From contig JAJQHY010000036.1 in NCBI GenBank assembly GCA_021199495.1, forward strand, positions 1 through 64,000: a stretch of DNA of 64,000 nt, read 5' to 3'. How positions within the stretch are numbered: position 1 is the stretch's first letter; each line of letters starts with the position of its first letter. This DNA is from Lachnospiraceae bacterium. GTDB lineage: Bacteria; Bacillota; Clostridia; Lachnospirales; Lachnospiraceae. The position numbers were made by a program, and so were the translations under genes. Below, in pieces: positions 31,492 to 41,896 of the stretch. The notes under the pieces were generated by a model. It was given only the letters and a program-made list of their open reading frames with translations. It ran no database searches and was not told where the DNA came from.

Positions 31492-32435
31492 CCCATCATC
31501 TCCGCCAGCACAGGCTTCAGTCTCTCGTAAGCCTCCCTGAAGCATCCGCTGATGTTACAGCCGGCCGCCCGTATATGTCCGCCGCCGCCAAAGCGCTCCG
31601 CGATTTTCGTGGCATCCACATTCTCTCCTGTGCGAAGACTGACCCTGCAGACGCCTGTCGGAAGCTCGTACATAAATACAGCGCATTCCACGCCCGCGAT
31701 ATTGCGCAGCTCACTGACAATTCCGGAAAGATCAGAGGTGGACACGCCCAGGTCATGCATTTCCTTCATGGTAATGTGTCCCAGCGCTGCCCTGCCGTCA
31801 AAGAGCTGCTCTGTATGCATAAGAACCCAGGCCATGGCCTGCGTTTCCTTCCATGTTTTCTGATAGAAGCTTTCCTGGATCAGCCTCGGAAAATCAATGT
31901 GCCGCTCCATCAGCCGTGAGGCAATGATCAGCGTCTGTGACCTGGTATTGGAATACTGAAAGACACCGGTATCATGAATAATACCCAGGTACAGTGCGAG
32001 CGCCATCTCATCGTCAATGTCTTCCGGCGGCAGAAGCTCATAGAGGACTTCCGCGCAGGATCCCACCTCGGGACGGACCAGAGAAAAATCACCGTCCCCC
32101 GGGTTCGTCTGATGGTGGTCAATGTTGACCTTCACAGCCGCGCTCCGATACAGACTTTCCGCTCTTCCGAGTCTCGCCGGCTCCGTATCCAGGCAGAAAA
32201 AGACATCATAGCGCGGCGCGGGCCGGTACTCCGTGTCAATTTCATTGATTCTGGTAATATGCGTAAAGACCAGAGCCGCCTTTTCCAGATAGACATAAAC
32301 GTGGGCGTCCGGCAGCTTCTTTTTCAGATATAGATACAGTGCCATACAGGAACCCACGCAGTCTCCGTCCGGCCGGATATGGCCGCTGATTCCGATATAT
32401 TCCGCGTGTTCACATAATTTCAGAATATCTGTCAT
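31488..32435 (-). CDS. nrnA: DHH/DHHA1 phosphoesterase, nanoRNase / pAp phosphatase
   Basis: 315 residues. It removes 2-5 base RNA leftovers and dephosphorylates 3'-phosphoadenosine 5'-phosphate. The metal motifs are HIRPDGDCVGS, DTEPARLG and the DHH in VNIDHHQTNPGD; the DHHA1 domain ends with FGGGGHIRAAGC. It sits between rbfA and truB in the translation/RNA operon, its usual place. Confidence 0.94.
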   Translation of the reverse strand: MTDILKLCEHAEYIGISGHIRPDGDCVGSCMALYLYLKKKLPDAHVYVYLEKAALVFTHITRINEIDTEYRPAPRYDVFFCLDTEPARLGRAESLYRSAAVKVNIDHHQTNPGDGDFSLVRPEVGSCAEVLYELLPPEDIDDEMALALYLGIIHDTGVFQYSNTRSQTLIIASRLMERHIDFPRLIQESFYQKTWKETQAMAWVLMHTEQLFDGRAALGHITMKEMHDLGVSTSDLSGIVSELRNIAGVECAVFMYELPTGVCRVSLRTGENVDATKIAERFGGGGHIRAAGCNISGCFREAYERLKPVLAEMMG

Positions 32436-32479
32436 TTTTCAAATTCTCCGCTGTTTTGCTGTCCGCTTCCCGATCCTGT

Positions 32480-32890
32480 TTACTTCTGCCGTTTTTCCTG
32501 ATCTTCCTGCGGAAGTTCCTCATCGCTGCGGTCCGGAATCTGCGCGATCACCTCGTCAATTTTCGCCGACATCTCCACGCCGTACGCGATGGACTGCTCC
32601 GCAATAAAGGTAATCACCGGTGTGTTACGCAGATTTAAGTTTCTGGCTAACGCCGAACGGATGAATCCGGAAGCGCTCCTTAACCCTTCCATGGTCGCGG
32701 CCTGCTCCTCTTCATCCCCAAGTATGGAAATATAAGCCTTACAGGTCTTTAAATCCGGCGCCACTGTCACGGAAACCACGCTGGTCATAGGAGAAATCCG
32801 GGGATCCTTTAACTCTCCCCGGATAATTTCGGCCAGTTCACGCTGCACCTCGCTGTTGATTCTGATATTTTTCACACTGTTTTTGCGCAT
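32480..32890 (-). CDS. rbfA: 30S ribosome-binding factor A
   Basis: 136 residues with a KH-like fold. It aids late 16S rRNA 5' end maturation and cold adaptation. Typical segments are INSEVQRELAEIIRGELKDPRI and TVAPDLKTCKAYISILG. The Lys/Glu/Gln-rich end (from about 118) is disordered-looking. Directly downstream of infB, as in most bacteria. Confidence 0.96.
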   Translation of the reverse strand: MRKNSVKNIRINSEVQRELAEIIRGELKDPRISPMTSVVSVTVAPDLKTCKAYISILGDEEEQAATMEGLRSASGFIRSALARNLNLRNTPVITFIAEQSIAYGVEMSAKIDEVIAQIPDRSDEELPQEDQEKRQK

Positions 32891-32941
32891 AATGCTCCCT
32901 TCTTGATCAGGCAGGAGAAAGATGCCGCCTGGGAAGGCGCC

Positions 32942-35938
32942 CTATCGGGGCACCTCCACCATGACATAAGCTTCCACAATATCCAGCTCCTGCATTTTGT
33001 CAAAGCCCTCAAAGACAAGACCGCACTCAAACCCGGCCTTTACTTCCTTGACATCGTCCTTGAAACGCTTCAGGCTCGCAAGCTCGCCCTCGTAAATCTG
33101 TTCTCCCGCTCTGGTAATGCGGATCTTGCAGTTTCTCTGGATCACGCCGTTCAGCACATAGGAACCGGCGATGTTGCCCACGGCACTCGCCTTGAAGATC
33201 TGGCGCACCTCGGCGTGGCCGATGACCTTCTCCTCGTAGATCGGATCCAGCATGCCCTTCATGGCTCTCTCGATATCCTCGATCGCCTGGTAAATCACAC
33301 GGTAGAGCTTGATCTCCACATGCTCTCTCTCAGCGGTAGACTTGGCTGTCGCGTCAGGTCGTGTATTGAATCCGACTATAATGGCATTGGACGCGCCTGC
33401 GAGGGTAACGTCGCTCTCGTTAATCAGGCCGACACCGCCGTGGATGCACTTAACCACCACTTCGTCGTTGGAAAGCTTCTCCAGAGACTGTCTGATTGCC
33501 TCCACAGAACCCTGTACATCCGCTTTGATAATCACGTTTAACTGCTTTAACTGTCCGGCCTGAATCTGTCCGTACAGATCATCCAGACTCATGCGCTTTT
33601 TGGTCTCCTCCAGCATCTTTTCCTTATACTGGGCCATATAGGTCTGCGCATAGTCCTTGGCTTCCTTGTCACTCGGGTGGGCTAAGAATACCTCACCGGC
33701 AGCCGGAACATCGGAAAGTCCGAGGATGGCCACAGGCGTGGAGGGACCGGCCACCTTTACATTCTGGTGCTTATCATTGATCATGGCACGAACCTTGCCA
33801 TAGCAGGCTCCCGCGGAAATAAAGTCACCTACATGGAGCGTACCCTTCTGCACCAGCACGGTTGCTACCGGGCCACGGCCCTTGTCTAACTGCGCCTCGA
33901 TCACCAGACCTCTGGCGGTCCTGTCCGGGTTCGCCTTTAACTCCATGACATCCGCGGTCAGCAGAATCATTTCCAGCAGGTTCTCAATGCCCTCACCGGT
34001 CTTGGCGGATACCGGGCAGAAGACGGTGCTGCCGCCGTACTGCTCCGCCACCAGCTCATACTCAGTCAGCTGCTGCATGACACGGTCCACATTGGCGCCG
34101 GGCTTATCGATTTTATTGACTGCGACGACCACCTCAATACCGGCGGCCTTCGCGTGGTTAATGGCCTCAATGGTCTGGGGCATCACGCCGTCATCCGCGG
34201 CCACCACCAGGATGGCGATATCTGTAGAATTGGCGCCGCGCATACGCATCGCGGTAAATGCCTCATGGCCGGGCGTATCCAGGAAGGTGATCTGTCTGCC
34301 GCTTGCGGTTGTAACGGTATAAGCGCCGATGTGCTGCGTAATGCCGCCGGCTTCCTTGTCTGTTACATTTGTATTACGGATCGCGTCCAGCAGGGAGGTC
34401 TTACCATGGTCTACGTGACCCATGACACAGATGACCGGAGGACGGTTCACCATCAGCTCCTCGTTCTCTTCCTCCTCGCGTAACAGCTCCTCAATGACGT
34501 CGACCTTCACTTCCTTCTCGCAGAGGATCTCATAATCCATGGCGATCTCTTCGGCCTCCTCATAGGAGAGCTCCTGGTTCGGATTCATGATCTTGCCCTG
34601 CAGGAAGAGCTTTTTGATGATGGCGGCCGGCTGCATCTTCATCTTCTCCGCCAGTTCCTTCAGGGTGATGCTCTCCGACAGCTGAATCACCTTGATCTGC
34701 TCCTCAACCACCTCTTCCTTTTTCTCCGGCTTGATGAACTTGCCTGCCTTATTGACAGTTTTACCGGTTTTACCCTTGGTATTCCTGCCTTCATCGGTAT
34801 AAATATAATTCTTGCGGCTCTTTTTATCCTTATCCTGGCCCTGGCCCTGACGGCGCTCGTCGCGCTTCTGGTCCTTTTTCACACCGACATCCGCGAAGCC
34901 GGCGCTTCCAGCGCCCGCCGGACGGCCGGTATTTCTCCTGCCCTGGCCCGGGCGGCTCTGACGGCTGTTGTCAGCATCCTTATCCTTGTCAAAGACCTGA
35001 CGGCCGCCCATGGAGCCCTGTCCGCGACTGTTAAAGGATCCCTGGCGGCGGTCATCGCTTCTGCGCTCACCGCTGCCGGTACCGGTGCCTCCCTGACGGT
35101 ATCCGTCGTTTCTCCGTCTTTCCGTACCGGCCTGGCGGTCAGAAGAACGTCCGTCTCTGCCTGCAGCAGATCCCTGGCGGGTGTCAAAGCGGCGCTCCGT
35201 GCCCTGGCGGCTGCCGTCTGAGCGGCGATCCGTACTCTGACGAGAGCCGTCGCTGCGGCGTTCGCCAGTTCTGGTACCATCGCTGCGGCGTTCGCCGGTT
35301 CTGCCTTCGCTTCTGCGCTCGCCGCCTGCGCCGCGGTTTTCATCCCGCTGTGTACCTCTTGCATCGCTCCTGCGCTCACCTGTCGGCTGACCCTGGCGCG
35401 CCTCGCTCTTTTTCTCCGTGCCGGCACTCTGGCGCGTCTCACTTCTGCTCTCACGGCGCGGCTGTTCGGCTTCACTTGCCTGCGGCGCCTGCTCAGGCGC
35501 AGGCTTTACGGTCTTCACCGGTGCCTCTTCCACCTTCACAAACGGACGCTTGCGCAGCTCCGGTTCAAACACTTCCACTTTTTTCTCTTCCGCTGCCGGC
35601 TTAGGCTGCGGTGCGGGTGCGGGCGCTTTCACCGGTTTCTCGGGTGTCTTCTCTCCTAAAGCCGCCTTAAACTTCGCCGCTACATCCTCCGCCTTCACAC
35701 CGGAGGCAGGCTTCTGTTTTTTCTCCCTCGGTCTGTCTGCAGAACCCTGTCTGGACGGTTTTTTGCCGGTACCGGAAGGCACATTCATTCCGCTCTTGGA
35801 ATTCTGCGGATTGCCCACAATCACAATACGTTTTTTCTTTTTCGGCTGATCCTGCTGTGTGCTGTTTTCCTGCACAGGCGCCACCTCCTTTTTTGCCGCG
35901 GTTTTTCTGGTACTTACTTCTTTTTCCTGTTCTTTCAT
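32942..35938 (-). CDS. infB: Translation initiation factor IF-2
   Basis: 998 residues, long for the family. The conserved half (about 490-998) has the G domain with GHVDHGKTSLLD, DTPGHEAF and NKIDKP, followed by the beta-barrel and fMet-tRNA-binding domains. The first 480 residues are low complexity: a Lys/Pro-rich start, then repeated Arg/Ser/Gly/Asp units of the GERRSDG type (about 180-330). An IF2N-like module (SITLKELAEKMKMQPAAIIKKLF) sits near residue 420. The gene overlaps ylxQ by four bases (ATGA). Confidence 0.97.
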   Translation of the reverse strand: MKEQEKEVSTRKTAAKKEVAPVQENSTQQDQPKKKKRIVIVGNPQNSKSGMNVPSGTGKKPSRQGSADRPREKKQKPASGVKAEDVAAKFKAALGEKTPEKPVKAPAPAPQPKPAAEEKKVEVFEPELRKRPFVKVEEAPVKTVKPAPEQAPQASEAEQPRRESRSETRQSAGTEKKSEARQGQPTGERRSDARGTQRDENRGAGGERRSEGRTGERRSDGTRTGERRSDGSRQSTDRRSDGSRQGTERRFDTRQGSAAGRDGRSSDRQAGTERRRNDGYRQGGTGTGSGERRSDDRRQGSFNSRGQGSMGGRQVFDKDKDADNSRQSRPGQGRRNTGRPAGAGSAGFADVGVKKDQKRDERRQGQGQDKDKKSRKNYIYTDEGRNTKGKTGKTVNKAGKFIKPEKKEEVVEEQIKVIQLSESITLKELAEKMKMQPAAIIKKLFLQGKIMNPNQELSYEEAEEIAMDYEILCEKEVKVDVIEELLREEEENEELMVNRPPVICVMGHVDHGKTSLLDAIRNTNVTDKEAGGITQHIGAYTVTTASGRQITFLDTPGHEAFTAMRMRGANSTDIAILVVAADDGVMPQTIEAINHAKAAGIEVVVAVNKIDKPGANVDRVMQQLTEYELVAEQYGGSTVFCPVSAKTGEGIENLLEMILLTADVMELKANPDRTARGLVIEAQLDKGRGPVATVLVQKGTLHVGDFISAGACYGKVRAMINDKHQNVKVAGPSTPVAILGLSDVPAAGEVFLAHPSDKEAKDYAQTYMAQYKEKMLEETKKRMSLDDLYGQIQAGQLKQLNVIIKADVQGSVEAIRQSLEKLSNDEVVVKCIHGGVGLINESDVTLAGASNAIIVGFNTRPDATAKSTAEREHVEIKLYRVIYQAIEDIERAMKGMLDPIYEEKVIGHAEVRQIFKASAVGNIAGSYVLNGVIQRNCKIRITRAGEQIYEGELASLKRFKDDVKEVKAGFECGLVFEGFDKMQELDIVEAYVMVEVPR

Positions 35939-36267
35939 TCTGCCCCCTCCATCTGCTTTCTCGTCTGATCTATCTGCCCGCAGACAGCTTTGGCGAAATT
36001 AAAATCTGATATTGCCAGAGAAGCTCTCATTTCTTTTCCGATCGCGCGCCCCAGCGTCTCCCGGGTACCATACTCCACAAACGGAACCTGATAAAAGCTG
36101 CACTTGTCTTTCAGATGTTTTTTGGTTCCGTCGGATGAATCCGCGGCAATTACCACCAAAAGAGCCTTTCCGTTTTTGATGGCCTCCTCCACGGCATATC
36201 CCCCACCGACTACATTTCCGGACTTCATCGCCAGTCCAAGCAGTGATTCCACTTTACTCAGTTTCAA
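35935..36267 (-). CDS. ylxQ: L7Ae-family K-turn RNA-binding protein YlxQ
   Basis: 110 residues of the ribosomal L7Ae/L30e fold (LGLAMKSGNVVGGGYAVEEAIKNGKALLVV). Members bind kink-turn RNA. The gene overlaps ylxR upstream by 14 bases and infB downstream by 4, so all are translationally coupled in the nusA operon. The precise role of YlxQ is not established. Confidence 0.9.
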   Translation of the reverse strand: MKLSKVESLLGLAMKSGNVVGGGYAVEEAIKNGKALLVVIAADSSDGTKKHLKDKCSFYQVPFVEYGTRETLGRAIGKEMRASLAISDFNFAKAVCGQIDQTRKQMEGAE

Positions 36268-36526
36268 TATGGTTAAACTCCTTTGTCAGGCTTTCCATGA
36301 TTTCTTCCGGGATACGCACCTGAAAGGACCTCTCCAGTCCTCTGTTCCTGATTGCTTTTTCAAGGCAATCCGCGTTCTTACAAAGATATGCGCCTCTTCC
36401 GTTTTTTTTGCCTGTCACATCCAGGATAAATGTATCCTCCGGCGTTCTGACCACCCGCATCATTTCCTTCTTGGGTTTCATTTCGCCGCAGCCGACGCAC
36501 ATTCTCATGGGAATCTTTTTACTCAT
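36254..36526 (-). CDS. ylxR: YlxR / RnpM (DUF448)
   Basis: 90 residues with the family signature MRMCVGCGEMKPKKEMMR and GRGAYLCKNADCLEKA. The Bacillus subtilis member binds the RNase P RNA and was renamed RnpM. Located between nusA and ylxQ, its standard place. Confidence 0.93.
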   Translation of the reverse strand: MSKKIPMRMCVGCGEMKPKKEMMRVVRTPEDTFILDVTGKKNGRGAYLCKNADCLEKAIRNRGLERSFQVRIPEEIMESLTKEFNHIETE

Positions 36527-36564
36527 TTATGCTTCCTCATCAACTGTTTCAAAGACCGGATGCC

Positions 36565-37860
36565 TCATTCTGAATCTGCACTGTCCTCATCATCGGCATC
36601 CTCATCCGCCTCATCATCATAATAATCCTCTTCATATTCGGATGCCTCTTCGTCTTCCTCCGCCTCGTCAGCATATCCGTCTTCGTCTTCGTATGACTCT
36701 TCTTCCGTATACTCGCCTTCGTACTCCTCATCGTCATACTCTTCGTCGTATTCGGCATACTCCTCGTACTCACTGTCGTCGTCCAGATAATCCTCATAAC
36801 GGAAGCCGTAGGCGTCTTTGGCCTGGGTCTCACTCTTGATGTCGATCTTATATCCGGTCAGTCTGGCTGCCAGACGCGCGTTCTGACCTTCCTTACCGAT
36901 AGCCAGGGACAGCTGATAATCGGGAACAACCACCTTGGCGGTCTTTTCATCCGGATCCGCGAACACTGCCACCACCTTGGAGGGTGCGAGCGCGTTCTGA
37001 ATGAAGTTGCCGGGGTTTTCATCCCAGGGAACGATATCGATTTTCTCTCCGTTTAATTCATCGACAATGGCGTTGACACGGGAACCGTTCATACCAACGC
37101 AGGCGCCCACCGCGTCCACATTCTCGTCATGGCTTCTGACTGCCATCTTCGTACGGCTGCCGGCCTCTCTCGCGATGCTCATAATCTCCACGGTGCCGTC
37201 GCTGATCTCGGTGACTTCCGCCTCGAACAGGCGCTTCACCAGATCCGGATGCGTTCTGCTGACAGTAATGCGCAGGCCCTTGCGGTTAGAGACTTCCACA
37301 ATAAACACCTTCACACGCTGGGTGGGCTTTAAGACCTCCCCTTTAATCATCTCGCTCTCTAACAGCAGAGCATCCGCCTTGCCCAGGTTGATGCTGACGC
37401 CTCTGTCCACCACACGCTGCACGATGCCGGTTACCACTTTCTTCTCCAGGCCGGCATACTGGTTGTAGACCACGCTGCGCTCTTCCTCGCGGATTTTCTG
37501 TAAAATCACGTTTTTGGCGTGCTGAGTGGCAATGCGGCCAAAATCCTTGGACTTGATCTCCACATTGACAGTCTCGTCCACCTGGACGTCAGGATTATAT
37601 TTGCGTGCTTCCTCCAGAGAAATCTGAGCGGTGGAATCCTCTACCTCTTCCTCCGTAGCAACCACCTGACGCACAGCAAAACACATAAAATCACCGGTCT
37701 CTCTGTCAACGACAGCCTTCATGTTCGCGGCGTCAGCTTTGCCGAAATGATTTTTGCAGGCGGCAATCAGAGAGGTCTCGATCGTCTCAAACATGACCTC
37801 CTTGCTGATCTGCTTTTCCTTCTCCAATAGATCCAGCGCCTCCAACAGTTCTTTATTCAT
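36565..37860 (-). CDS. nusA: Transcription termination/antitermination protein NusA with a long acidic tail
   Basis: 431 residues. The N-terminal RNAP-binding domain (1-130), S1 (about 135-200) and two KH domains (about 205-345; GACVGMNGSRVNAIVDEL, LAIGKEGQNARLAARLTGYKIDI) are complete. From about residue 350 to the end is a tail of almost only Asp, Glu, Tyr and Ala. Firmicutes NusA lacks the E. coli AR repeats, so the core is normal. The acidic tail could mimic the negatively charged regulators that touch the RNAP alpha subunit, or compete for RNA. The underlying DNA is a run of GAA/GAC-like codons. Confidence 0.96.
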   Translation of the reverse strand: MNKELLEALDLLEKEKQISKEVMFETIETSLIAACKNHFGKADAANMKAVVDRETGDFMCFAVRQVVATEEEVEDSTAQISLEEARKYNPDVQVDETVNVEIKSKDFGRIATQHAKNVILQKIREEERSVVYNQYAGLEKKVVTGIVQRVVDRGVSINLGKADALLLESEMIKGEVLKPTQRVKVFIVEVSNRKGLRITVSRTHPDLVKRLFEAEVTEISDGTVEIMSIAREAGSRTKMAVRSHDENVDAVGACVGMNGSRVNAIVDELNGEKIDIVPWDENPGNFIQNALAPSKVVAVFADPDEKTAKVVVPDYQLSLAIGKEGQNARLAARLTGYKIDIKSETQAKDAYGFRYEDYLDDDSEYEEYAEYDEEYDDEEYEGEYTEEESYEDEDGYADEAEEDEEASEYEEDYYDDEADEDADDEDSADSE

Positions 37861-37886
37861 TGCTTCCTTCTCCTTCTGAAAAATAT

Positions 37887-38351
37887 CTAAAAATCCAGTG
37901 CCAGGCGAATCACCGCCAGGTCCTTACGCAGAAATTTCTTCTCTTCCTCCCCACAGTCGATTGTGATGCTTTCTTCATCAAATGATTTCAGGATGCCGGA
38001 GAATTCCTTGGCTCCGTCCACCGGCCGGTAGGTCTTGCATTCAATCTCCTGTCCCAAGGCGCTTTTTAAGTGGCGGTCCTTTTTCAGCACTCTGCCAAGA
38101 CCCGGGCTCGACACCTCTAAAATATAAGCGTCCTCTATAAAATCTTCCTCGTCCAGTCTGTCGGAAAGTGCGCGGCTGACGTTTTCACAATCATCAATCG
38201 TAACCCCCTGCGGCTTGTCAATATACGCGCGCAGATACCAGTCGCCGCCCTCCTTCACATATTCCACATCGTAAATATCAACCTGATATTGCTCCGCGAT
38301 GGGAACAAGAAGGGCCTCGGTTTTATCCGCGCAGGACTCCTGCTTAGCCAT
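37887..38351 (-). CDS. rimP: Ribosome maturation factor RimP
   Basis: 154 residues: an alpha/beta N-domain (YDVEYVKEGGDWYLRAYIDKP) and an SH3-like C-domain (LEVSSPGLGRVLKKDRHL, EEKKFLRKDLAVIRLALDF). It acts in early 30S assembly. I chose the ATG at 38351 (MAKQES), which has AAAGGGG 8 bases upstream; the open frame continues 16 codons upstream through the leader. First gene of the operon. Confidence 0.95.
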   Translation of the reverse strand: MAKQESCADKTEALLVPIAEQYQVDIYDVEYVKEGGDWYLRAYIDKPQGVTIDDCENVSRALSDRLDEEDFIEDAYILEVSSPGLGRVLKKDRHLKSALGQEIECKTYRPVDGAKEFSGILKSFDEESITIDCGEEEKKFLRKDLAVIRLALDF

Positions 38352-38378
38352 AATCATAACCCCTTTCACCTGATACTG

Positions 38379-38403
38379 AAAAAGAGCTTGCCGGGGCAAA
38401 CTC
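38379..38403 (-). terminator. Intrinsic terminator or attenuator in the rimP leader
   Basis: GAGTTTGC pairs with GCAAGCTC (one G-U) on the minus strand (38396-38403 with 38384-38391), followed at once by TTTTT (complement 38379-38383). It lies after the promoters at 38431-38466 and 28 bases before the rimP ATG, so it can act on the operon. It may also end the acyltransferase transcript. Confidence 0.6.
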
Positions 38404-38430
38404 TCATCATCATTGAGTATTTAATTGAAC

Positions 38431-38466
38431 CTTATACACTCTAACACTCTTTTTGAGCAAATGCAA
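38431..38466 (-). promoter_or_regulatory. Overlapping promoters of the rimP-nusA-infB operon
   Basis: Two overlapping sets on the minus strand: TTGCAT (38461-38466) - 17 - TAGAGT (38438-38443), and TTGCTC (38455-38460) - 18 - TATAAG (38431-38436). Either fits sigma-A. Confidence 0.5.
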
Positions 38467-38493
38467 GGTTTTTTTGAAAATAATGGCACAAAA

Positions 38494-39564
38494 TCAGCAA
38501 AGAAAGCGTCCCACCACCGGGATTCTGCGAAGCAGTGCGGCCACAATATTGCAGATCACAAAACAGCCCAGTGCCAGAAACGGTATGCCAAAGACATTGC
38601 AGATCGACATACTGTCGATTCCCCTGGCCTCCAGGAATTCCAGAAGACCCAGATGCATCACATAAACTCCAAGCGTATTCTCAGAAACTTCCCGGATCAG
38701 TTTTTCAGCCCGCACAGAAAATCTGTGCTTACCCACCTCATTCTGAAATAAAACAAACAGAGCAACACACACCAGAAATGTAAAAATGCTGAAGCTGTCA
38801 AACACGCCCGCCTGCCCTTCCCCTCTTTGCAGAGAAAGAAGATTGCTCACCACTGCCGCGCACACCAGGCCCAGTGCCCCGAGCAGATAAATCAGGCGGG
38901 ATTTTTGCGCGGACGGCGGATATCGGTACAGGTAATACCCGAGTATGAAATACCCCACGTAGCCTCCCATCAGTTCCACTTCCAGAAGCCACATCACCTG
39001 ACTGACTGTTTCCGATAAAAGGAAGACAGAGATCGTTTCCCTGCCAATCTTTAACACCAGAAAGAGCAGCAGAAAATATTCCATCTGTTTTCTGGTGCAG
39101 TGATCCGTAAAGACTTTCAGCACGGGAACAAGCATATAAATACCGATCATCATCGGCAGAAACCAGAGGTGATATTTTCCCGACAGCATCTGTTTGAAGC
39201 AGTCCTTTAAGGTCATCTCGTAATACTCCATCAGGCCAATGCTTCTGACCAGACCATACAGACAGCTCCATACCCCGCAAATCACCGCGAGGCGGAGAAT
39301 ATTTCTCCGGTACAGGCGGGAAATATCAACCTCGCCCTCTTTGGAAAGGAACAGCATGCCGCTGATCATTGCAAAGACCGGAACCCCGAACCTTGACACC
39401 GCATCGTAGCTGTTGCAGACAAGCCAGGAAACACTGTCTACCGGCAGAGAATACCAATACTGGGCGGAAGTGTGAATCATGACGACGCTGAAGGCTGACA
39501 CAATACGCAGCAGGTCAATATATGTCTTTCTGGATTTCTGACTGTTTGTGAGATTATTTTCCAT
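38494..39564 (-). CDS. Membrane acyltransferase, acyltransferase-3 family
   Basis: 356 residues with about ten hydrophobic segments. The opening YIDLLRIVSAFSVVMIHTSA contains the catalytic-type His and Arg of the acyltransferase-3 (OafA-like) family, and FGVPVFAMISGMLFL is also typical. Such enzymes O-acylate surface sugars or wall components using cytoplasmic acyl-CoA. I start at 39564 (MENNLTNS); the frame continues to a TTG at 39624 with no binding site. It has a consensus promoter at 39647-39675 and appears monocistronic. Substrate unknown. Confidence 0.85.
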   Translation of the reverse strand: MENNLTNSQKSRKTYIDLLRIVSAFSVVMIHTSAQYWYSLPVDSVSWLVCNSYDAVSRFGVPVFAMISGMLFLSKEGEVDISRLYRRNILRLAVICGVWSCLYGLVRSIGLMEYYEMTLKDCFKQMLSGKYHLWFLPMMIGIYMLVPVLKVFTDHCTRKQMEYFLLLFLVLKIGRETISVFLLSETVSQVMWLLEVELMGGYVGYFILGYYLYRYPPSAQKSRLIYLLGALGLVCAAVVSNLLSLQRGEGQAGVFDSFSIFTFLVCVALFVLFQNEVGKHRFSVRAEKLIREVSENTLGVYVMHLGLLEFLEARGIDSMSICNVFGIPFLALGCFVICNIVAALLRRIPVVGRFLC

Positions 39565-39646
39565 CTTCTGTATTTCCACTGTCGCGTTTCCACGCCTCTC
39601 GACAGAGTTTCCGCGGAAAGGCAATTCTCAAAAATTTCTTAAGATG

Positions 39647-39675
39647 ATTATACCCTCTCTTTCTGCTCATGGCAA
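39647..39675 (-). promoter_or_regulatory. Promoter of the acyltransferase gene
   Basis: TTGCCA (39670-39675), a 17-base spacer and consensus TATAAT (39647-39652) on the minus strand. Its -35 lies four bases from the groESL terminator. Confidence 0.75.
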
Positions 39676-39678
39676 GAG

Positions 39679-39710
39679 AAAAAGGCGCCCGCTCTCAACG
39701 AGCAGGCGCC
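39679..39710 (-). terminator. Terminator of groESL
   Basis: GGCGCCtGCTC pairs with GAGCgGGCGCC on the minus strand (39700-39710 with 39684-39694), followed by TTTTT. Confidence 0.85.
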
Positions 39711-39733
39711 TCCAAATTCAAATATTATATTTA

Positions 39734-41640
<1,907 letters not shown>

Positions 41641-41684
41641 TTCGATGAACCTCCTTTTATACAATTGTGATCATTCTCATATTA

Positions 41685-41711
41685 TTAGCACTCATTTCTC
41701 TCGAGTGCTAA
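41685..41711 (-). promoter_or_regulatory. CIRCE operator (HrcA binding site)
   Basis: A perfect TTAGCACTC-N9-GAGTGCTAA inverted repeat in front of groES. HrcA binds it and represses the operon until heat shock. It overlaps the predicted start site. Confidence 0.97.
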
Positions 41712-41716
41712 AACAT

Positions 41717-41744
41717 ATAATAATCCTTTTTTTGGAAATTGCAA
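41717..41744 (-). promoter_or_regulatory. Promoter of groESL
   Basis: TTGCAA (41739-41744), a 16-base spacer and TATTAT (41717-41722) on the minus strand, immediately upstream of CIRCE. Confidence 0.6.
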
Positions 41745-41812
41745 GCCCTATTTTGAATTTTACCTTTTTTTTATGAAATTTATGAAATTGACACAAATGA
41801 ATGATACCATGC

Positions 41813-41844
41813 AAAAAGGAAGAAACCTTCCAGTCTCTTCCTTT
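41813..41844 (-). terminator. Terminator of the DUF1905/C39-like gene
   Basis: AAAGGAAGA pairs with TCTTCCTTT on the minus strand (41836-41844 with 41815-41823), 12-base loop, short T tract after. Confidence 0.6.
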
Positions 41845-41896
41845 GTAAATCATGATGTTCATATGTACGCTTCGGCGCCTGCTCTCCGGACTGCTC

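Noticed and set aside
34879..35475. 198-codon Arg/Ala-rich frame inside infB on the same strand
   Set aside because: It is a frame-shifted reading of the repetitive Arg/Ser/Gly segment of IF-2, with no start signal.
36549..36833. Met/Arg-rich minus frame inside nusA
   Set aside because: It is the shifted reading of the GAA/GAC-rich acidic tail of NusA.
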